From Theristus sp. LFF4_11 (taxonomy: Eukaryota > Nematoda > Chromadorea > Monhysterida > Xyalidae): a stretch of DNA of 23,585 nucleotides. Location of the stretch: the NCBI GenBank assembly GCA_030248135.1, contig JASANC010001702.1, positions 1 through 23,585 on the forward strand. Reading direction: 5' to 3'. The position numbers and the translations under genes are program-made. Under the pieces are notes generated by a model. That model worked only from the letters and a program-made list of their open reading frames with translations. It was not told the origin of the DNA and ran no database searches. Position 1 is the first letter of the stretch; each line of letters begins with the position of its first letter. Below, one piece after another: positions 11,801 to 20,800 of the stretch.

Positions 11801-14800
11801 TAACCAAACAAACGGTACCTAAACGCTGCATCTATTGTGACAAAACAACCGGTGGCAAGACATTTTTTCTTTGGTCTTGACCAAACTGCTTAGAAAAGTG
11901 TTTGGAAACGGTTTTCAAAGCACACAATAGAAGAAACCGACAGTCATTCATCAGACTGTTGTAGGAACTTCATTGTATCACAAACAGAACTTTCTTCACT
12001 TCAGGGAAGAACGACGCAAAGAAAATTGGCAAAACGTTTGGCAGCGCGTTGCGCGTTCTCCCCGTGGTTGATTGTGCTCCAAACCATGAACTTGAACCGT
12101 ACAGTTCTGTAGACTGGTATTCAACCAGTCATGTGACGGCATTAATTGGCTCCGATGAAAAGGCGATCAATGAACCAGGAATCGGCGGGCTGAAACTGCC
12201 ATACGAATTGCAACAGTTTGCGACATTCGATCAACTTACCATGCTGTACTTGGAGAACTGTCAGCTGACTAGCTTTGACATTCCGAACACTACCGAGTCT
12301 TGGTATGTGAACTTTGTGATATGCCGTTTCTCAGTTGTTACATTCAGTTAGATTCAGTAAAAAAAAAACAGGGAACAACGACGGTCAATTAAATTCAGCA
12401 ACAAAACACAAAACTTCAAGTCTGTGTTCGTTTCAGCAAAACATAACACGGAGTTTCAGGTGCGGCACCTTGCGCTGGTTGTGTCTCAGCAACAATCCAC
12501 TGTCGGTAATACCGAAAAATGTGTTTCGGCTGACTAATCTGCGCTGTCTCGAGCTGGCCCGCTGTGGTCTGCGAACGATTCCGACCGGAATGCGATGCCT
12601 GCAAAAACTGGAGTTCCTGGATCTGAATGACAATCTCATTGGCAACAACGACTCTACATCCATACGAACCTTGGCCGATCTTTCGCAACTCCGAATCTTG
12701 AAACTGCGCGCCGCCGAGCGTCATGACAGAGCGTCTACGAAAACTGTATCCGGCTCGATCACAACCGCTTCCATTCGAGCGCACATTGACGCCTATCGCG
12801 GTGCGACCGACAAAGAAACGAAAGAGCTGCTTACAAAGTTGCTCGGAGCAGCGGACGTTGATCGACCGATCGAGGAGCAAAGCGAACTGCAACTGTTGAG
12901 CGCCACTGTGTCGGTGGAAATATTGCCGCGATTGCAGAAGATGCCGGACGCGCTGGAAATGCTGAGGAACCTGCGATTTCTGAATCTCGCCAATCACGAC
13001 ATCCACTCCGTCCCGGCCGCGTTGGCGGAATGCCACCAGCTGGAGGCACTGATTTTTGACGGTAACACGCAGCTGGAGACGATTGACCAAGATCTCGGCA
13101 AACTCGACTACATCACTGGTTTGTCATATTTTTGGATTTTTTTGCATGATCTGAGCAACATAAGAACGATGTTTACTTACAGTATGTTTCTTAGACCTGT
13201 CACTTGTCTGCAGGATACAGACCTCGTGAAAGTAGAAAAAAACGAGGATTTGACTTGCAAAGAAAACATAATTGGCCACAAAAAAATGGGTTGCGTTTGA
13301 TTTCCAACCAAACCCGATGCATTCGTTCCTCTTGTTGTGATTCAAACTTTCGCATGTGCTATTCGCATTCGCCAAGTGACAGGTTTAAAAGCAAGCGAAC
13401 TCTGCAGAAATTCGACTGGCCAACTGTGTTCGCCTGAAAACACCGCCGCCGGAGGTCGCTCGCCGCGGTACACAGAGCGTCATCGCGTATTTGCGACGCC
13501 TGCTCAGCGGCTACAAGGAGTGCAAACGAACGAAACTGATGTTTGTCGGCCTTGGCGGTGCTGGAAAAACGAGGTTTATTAGACTTTTTTAAATAAACAC
13601 GTTCTTTACATTATGAATTTATTCTTCTCTCATTATCAATTTTGTTGCAGCCTCGTGGAAGCGCTGCGTTTTGGCAAATTCCAGTTGGTTGAAACCGAGA
13701 AGGCTGAAATCACCGACGGAATTGACATCGCCGAATGGGCGGTCAGGATACCGCTGGACAACAACGAAGATGTCACGATCAACTACAGCATGTGGGATTT
13801 CGCTGGACAGTCCGTTTATTACAATACACATCAGGTGGAGAAAACTTTGATCAATCCAGTTTTAATGTTATCACTGATTTTTTGGAGAAACCATGTTGCT
13901 TCCAGTTCGATTCAGTTTCATGTTAGGACTGAAGTGCATCGAGAAAATGTACAAACGTGACGCAAACTTGCAGACCAACTGCAGTTTAAAATAACTTTCA
14001 AATTTTTTTCAGTTTTTCATGTCCGATCGCGCTGTTTATCTGCTACTGTGGAACGCCCGCCTAGGATACGAACATGCTGGTTTGGATTTCTGGCTATCTT
14101 CAATCGCCTGTCACGCGCCGAAAGCGCCGATTTTCGTCATCGGCACCCACGCTGATCAGGTGAAATTTGTCGTTCTTTTTTGTGATCAGACTCCTTCTTG
14201 AGCAAATAAGCAAATTATGAAACTAATTTCTTTTTGCTGTTGAACCTTTTTCAGGTGTTCCGGTTTGACTTGCCGAAAAAAGAGTTGCAGCGAACGTTTA
14301 AGTCGATCGCTGGCTTCTTCGCCGTCAGCGCCGTGACGGGTCAGGTATGACGCTAAAAGCTGTCCGAATTCGGTTGTCTGCTGACGTGTCCCGCGTTCTG
14401 TCCTGTCCCGGACCAATAAAAAACGTTTTTATTTTATTTCATTTTCGTGGCAGAACACGATGTGGGACACGAACACGTCTCGGGACACGCGACGGCACAC
14501 GCCACCGCACAAAAATTCGGATACCTACGCATTTTTATGGCGACATAAAAATTGCTACATAAAAAATACAACATAATTCTCTTGAATCCCGTCCAGCAAT
14601 TTCCTTGAACCTTCAAAAAAAATTCAATAAATTCTCCGCAGGGAATTGATGAGCTCACGCAAAAGCTGCTTGAAGTGACCCTGAACGAAGATTACATGGA
14701 CGAGAAAGTGCCAACGCCATACTTGGACCTTGAAAAGGACCTACTGTCGTGAGTTTTTTTTGGTTGTTTTGGTTTTGAATGAGCTTATTAAGCAAATCCT

Positions 14801-17800
14801 TTTATTCTAAAAAATCTAGCAAACGAAACGAGCAGAGCGTCATGGACTACACGGACGTACGATCGTTAGCACTGAAACATGGTCTGCTGGACGCTCAGGA
14901 TGTGAGTAGCTGCACGGTTTCCGCATCTTTCGGAAGACTTCATAATACATCTCTCAATTCTTCCATTTTTGTTTTTTTTTGATGAATTTTTAAAAACATT
15001 TGACACCCTGATTATCAAGCGCTTCAATGTGACAGATTCGCGCTGCACTGACGTTCTTGCATGACCTCGGCTCAATACAGTACTTTCAAAACGAGTTCCT
15101 CCGTGACCGACTGGTGATCAATCCGCAGTGGCTGGTCGACGTGATGGCCTGTCTGATCTCGGTGAAAGAGTCCGTCATCAAGGTACAGTATGCTCTGTTG
15201 AAACCTGTCACTTACTCGGAGAATACATTGCATGAGAAAGAGGAATTGGAGTTGCAAAGAGAATATTTAGCTACTAATGGGGTGTTTACAATTTCATTCA
15301 TTATCTTGCTGCATTCATTCAAAGACTCGCATGCTCTGAACCTGACACCTGCATTCTGTGTGAAAAGTTACAGGTTTAAACGAACTTTGAACACATAAAA
15401 ATTGTAGGGTTTGCCGAATTTCTTATCATAAAAAACTCCATACGTGTTCAGTGAACAAAACCGAACTTCCGGTGCCTGCTAAACGGGGATTGTTGAAGCG
15501 AATGCCATTTGGAAGCGACACGTTTGAATGAAAAGGCTATACAGAAAAGTGGTGTACCGCTCAGGACGGTCGCTTCGCTCGCAATGATATCGCGAAAATC
15601 TGGCTGAAATACCCGAAAAAGTTGCACGAATGGCTGTTGAGACTGACGGAAGAATTCGACTTGACCTACTACGTGCCCAGCGACAAGATGAATGTCGTGC
15701 CGTGCCTGTTGCCCGAACAAGAACCAGAGGTTCATTTCATTTCAGTTCAGTTCAGTTTACTTTAGCACTGAAGTGCATGAACCAAATGCAAAACCAAAAC
15801 CAAATGCTGTGACCAGTCCTCCGGGCCTCAGTCCTCCTTCCCTCAGTTCTCCGCCACCCAAAAAAAGTAATGCAAAATAACAAACCAACCGCAGCTGAGT
15901 ACATTGCATTAAAAATCTGAAACAAAAAAACAGCACAACCGCTAAATTAAACGTCACAACTGTCTACACATACCGAAATCGCATGTTTCAGTTTACGTGG
16001 CCCGAAATAACGCCCAGCTCAACCGAGCGCGAAGTGAAACTGGTCTATCAGTTTGACTATTTGCCGGCCGGTCTGTTCAATCGATCTCAGGTGTGTGGTA
16101 TGGTGTGTTTGTCTGAACCTGTCACTTTTTTCGCAGCATACAGAGCTCGCGAAAGAAGAAAGAACGGAATCGAATTTACATGTAGAAGAAAACGAGCCAC
16201 AAATGGGGGTAATTTTGACCAAACCCAACACATTCCTTTTTTGCGTGTATCGTACGTTCTGTATTCTGCGACAAGCAGCTCTGCATTTTGTATCGACACT
16301 TTCTTTGTCAATCTGATCGAAATTCTCTTTATTTCACACTGAACAAAAAACTGCTTGTGTGTGCGCTCTCAAGCGTTTTCAGTTGTTGTCCGATTTTGAC
16401 TCATATTCCAGTCCCGCCTCTGTCAATATTCCGACTCGGCAAAAGTGTGGAAAAAGGGCTCCATACTGCACAAGAACCAGCACATCGCGATCATGCGACA
16501 GACACGCGCGAAGGAGATCATTGTCAGGGTGCATGGCCTGCGTCCGGAGAACATTCTGTACCTGGTGCACGAGGTTAGATGGTTTTGATTGATTTTGGAT
16601 GTTTTTTGTTGTGAACCATATAAAGCTGATTTCAATATCGTAAAATAAGCCCAGCAATTGTTTTTTTTTGTTTGAATTGAAAAGATTGAATTTTTGAAAC
16701 TGTTGAACTTTTATGAAATTAAAACGTCCCACTCAAAAACCTAGCTATACCAAGACTAATACCAAACTTCGTACCAATACCGAACTCCAGGGAAGCATTT
16801 TCTAACAGTTTTCAACATCGGCGACATATTATCGAGACCTCTGACCAATCAACGTACAGCTCGAAAACGTTTCCAAAACACGTATCACACAGTCGCTATT
16901 CACGTCACAAATACAAAACCTCCCACAACTGCATACAGGTGATCGAGGGACTCATCAACGACTTCTTCCACGGTGTCCAGTATGACCTGTCCGTGCCGTG
17001 CGTCGACTGCGTCAAGGTCGGCTCGCAGAATCCGCACATGTTTGCGGCGAGTCAGATACGACGTGCCAATGAGTTGGCGGCGCCCGTGCTACAGTGCACG
17101 AAAAGCTTCCACATTGTTGCGATCGGCGCGTTGCAGGTGAATTGGGACACTTGGGGGTCACGGTGAATGGAATGACCGAAGTGGTTGTAGTTCTGGTGTC
17201 CGGGTCCGTTGTGGCGTCCTCTGCCGAAAAAAAACTAGTCACATGAAACAGCCGAGGGTCGTTTCGCAACCCACTGCTGACGAGCGCTGATCAGCTTTTA
17301 GTGCTGGGACACGGAGCGGGATAGGGCTCGGCAGCGGATAGGACACTGTGATGGACAAGACACCGGACACCACTCGGATCTGGTCAATCTTGTCCGTTCT
17401 TGTGGCAATCGGTCCGAGAACAAAGTGTTTTTTACTGATGGAGGAATTCCGTTGGGGACTGTATTTTTAGAAGAGTAGTTTTGTAAAGAATATTGCTTTG
17501 ACTGAGAATAAATTGGTCACGTTAACATCGGGCACATTGATTGGCCGTGCCAATCGGCGAAAAAAAACGCGGATTTGAATTTGGAATTGCAAAAACTGAC
17601 GTCATTTTTAGGAACTTCTGCCGCCTTCATCCACGAACGAATATGCTCAGCATCTGACAGGTTTGTGAAAATCGACAAAAGTCAGAACCCCGCGATATCA
17701 TCACAAGGTCTCCGGACCACAACCTGTGCATACTGCACACAATGTTATCGGAGTTTGCGGCTTTCACAAAATAAAATAGATTTAGCGGATGCGGATGTGG

Positions 17801-20800
17801 ATTATTGATGAAGAACAACAACATTTGCTGATTATTATCGTCTGGTTAGGGTTAGGGGAAAAAAAAATCCGGATTTTTTTTTTTAAATTAAAAAATTTAA
17901 AAAAAAAAAAATTTTTTTTTACAAGTTAGGTTTGTTCGAAGCGTCTCGTCGAGCTGAGTTCATCTAGACTATTTTCAGAACGATCCGGAAAACTATAAGA
18001 GCGAAAATCGTGTTTTATTGAAATTATGTCCATTTCATAGAGGGAAAGTTGCATTTTCAACAGTAAAACAGGACAATTTTCGACGTGTACTTGAATATTG
18101 AACCGTTCTTAGTTGTTCCTCTTTAGAAAATTACCAAAATTTGACTGTGTTCAAAAATTCCTGTTTGCTGTAGCTAAGTCGGCAACCCCTGTCGACCCGG
18201 TCGCCCCCCCCCCCCAAGACACTTACTTTCAGGTTCAACCAGCTATGCTATCTGCCACATGGCGAGAGCCCACTCTTCAAATCATCGTATCGAAAACACG
18301 TACCATGATTTCGCGATCACGTTGCGGGCAACTGACAGACGCAAGTTTAACACGTTAGTTTAGCTCAGCACGCAAGTTTTAACATGTGGCCATGTTATCG
18401 GGTATCTGAAAAACGGTCGTGTGATGTGGTATTAACCAACATCCCCGCTCCAATTGTTTAACAATATATCGCACAACTCCATTGTAGACCTATAACGTAC
18501 GCCAATCAACAAGATATCATGTTCATCTCATGGCCTACCGACTGAAAAAACATGTTCTAAGTTGCAAGAAAACGATTTCTGAAACGATATTTCAATTCAG
18601 TTAAGTCATTTCAACGCTAAAAATTGACTCTAGAAGTCATCCAAATCGAAAAACATGGAGTACGTCGGTCAAAATGACCAAATAATGACATGTACCTAAG
18701 CACACAAAGAAGTTGGGAAGAAAATTTGGTTTGAACTTTCAAAAAATTATGCCATAAATCGAATTTTCAGAGCAAAGTAGAAGAAAAATTTTTCAAATTT
18801 TTTTTTTAAGTTTGAAAAAAAAAATCCAAATTTAAAAAAAAAAAAACGAAAAAAAAAATAAAAAAAAAATTTTTTTTCAAAGCCCCTAACCCTACGTCTG
18901 GTGCGATGGGGTCGGAGTAATGTTGAATATAAAGTTGAAAAAACTGCACAGCCGAAAACTGAACGCGCTGTTTTGCTCCCGAAAGTACTCCGAATATGAA
19001 CTTAAGACAATTTTGTTCACGAAAAAAATATTTTTAAAGGCATGATGCACGATTTGGACACGCTAAGACGCTCGGTGGGAATCGACGTGCTCGTGGTGTG
19101 CTCGCATCGCGATGTGGCCGACAAAAGTGACCAGCGGCTAACAGCGGGCAAGTTTTTGGAGGTTTTTGCGCTGAAAATTTCTGTTAGAGTTTCAAACTTG
19201 TGGAAGTTGTCATGAGCGTTCTGTTGTCTTCGTGCTTGTGTGCGATTTTGTCACTGTATCGTCTCGAATCCACGAGTGACCGACATAAAGCGCAGCACCG
19301 GGTTAGAACAAGGACAAATTTCGTTCACAAACGGTATGCTTGTTGTTGTTGTTGTTGTTGTTGTTGTGATTTTTAGGCGATGTTTTTAGCCAGGGCTAAC
19401 CCAGAGAAGCGTACAGAACGCCATAACAAACAGAACGTACAGAATGCTTGATTCCGCGACCAAACCCGATTCCGGTTTCACTTTCTAATTCAAAGTTTTC
19501 CAGTCTCTGTATAACTGTACTAAAGGCCCATTCATGCACGCACGCGCTGAAGCGCGCTAACATGAACGTGCGTATGAATGTGCGTATGTTCTAAAACTGA
19601 AGCGTGCTGAAGCGCGCTGTTTTTTTTTTGCTTCGTGAATGTGTGGCGAAGTGACGCGCTTCAGCGCGCTTCAACCTCCATGAATGGCGCTTAAAGCGTT
19701 AAAGCGTTGTAATACAGAATGACCGATTAAACATGGCAGCATTTTTCAGGGTGCAAGGAGCGCGCGAAATTTGAATGAAAGAAAAAAGACGTTCAGAAAC
19801 CCAATTGTCTGTCAAATTTGACCCGTCTTTTTAAACGAATTGATTCCTCGTGCTCTGCTGTTCATTCTTTTTCACTTGCACATACGATTGGGAATTGTCT
19901 TGGCATTTTTGAAAAAGACAACTCCTAGTCTGCGACTGATCCCGCCTTGATGGAGAATACAAGGACTGCCTTATTTATTCGGCCATACCGTACTATCATT
20001 GCAGTGCGTCTCGTCGACGACCTGAACAAAGTGGGCGGCGTCAAAGCGCAACTGCTCGGCATCGGCGGCAACGTCAGGCAGCACAGCAAGAGCATGACCG
20101 AACTGAGCGTCCGTCTGACCAGCGCGCATGTCGTCGTGCTGATGGTGACGGATCGATTGTGCTCGGACAAAACAAGCGCACACGCAGTCAACTACATGAA
20201 ACTGCAGACGCACAAGCAATTCATCGCCGTCATTGGTGCGGATGTTTTCGGTTCACGTTGCTGAAGTTGAAATGTCCGAAGTATACCGTAAAGTCGTGCA
20301 TATAAAATCTCCTTGTATAAATTTGAAAATCAAAATTTATTTCTGAAAAAGGTGGAATCTTGTGTGACAACCTTATAAGTGGAAGGAGGCCTTATAAAGC
20401 AAAGATTAGGAATTCCGGGCCTTATAAACGGCGTGGGATTTCGACCAGGTCAAAATTTGGATTTTTTTTGGTTTCCCGCCTGTGACATTCCGCCCACTTT
20501 TGGTGGGGGTCTTATACACAAGTGGGAGGGACCTTATATGCAAAACTTTACGGTATATTGTGTCCGATGTCTCAGTCCGTCAAAGTGTCCTGTTGCACTG
20601 TGCTTGCTTATCCCGGTAAACTCATTGGCAGTGAAGCCGAGAAACTGGCCTCGGCTTTGATTCGGGAATTGATAGCTACTTTTATTATCGGGACCGGACG
20701 GACACCACCGCTCCCAGGACACCGCGGACATTTTTTTCATTCAGCGTGTTGTTTCGTGAGCAACCAACTGTAAATCATATCTGATAATTGGCTACTCTTG

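Noticed and set aside
12416..13090. Long minus-strand frame (224 codons)
   Set aside because: It is antisense to the LRR exon 37, whose plus-strand translation has clear LRR motifs.
17575..17824. Larger coding exon covering 17575-17808
   Set aside because: The frame there has no recognisable motif. Only the 49-nt piece 17612-17660 fits the phases on both sides.
20236..20264. Gene end at the TGA reached by reading through the exon 51 donor (ADVFGSRC)
   Set aside because: Possible, but no AATAAA follows closely, and exon 52 continues in phase to a stop with a poly(A) signal.
20571..20690. Exon encoding SVKVSCCTVLAYPGKL after the TIR-like exon
   Set aside because: The phase left by exon 51 gives an early stop on joining here, whereas exon 52 at 21108 fits in phase.
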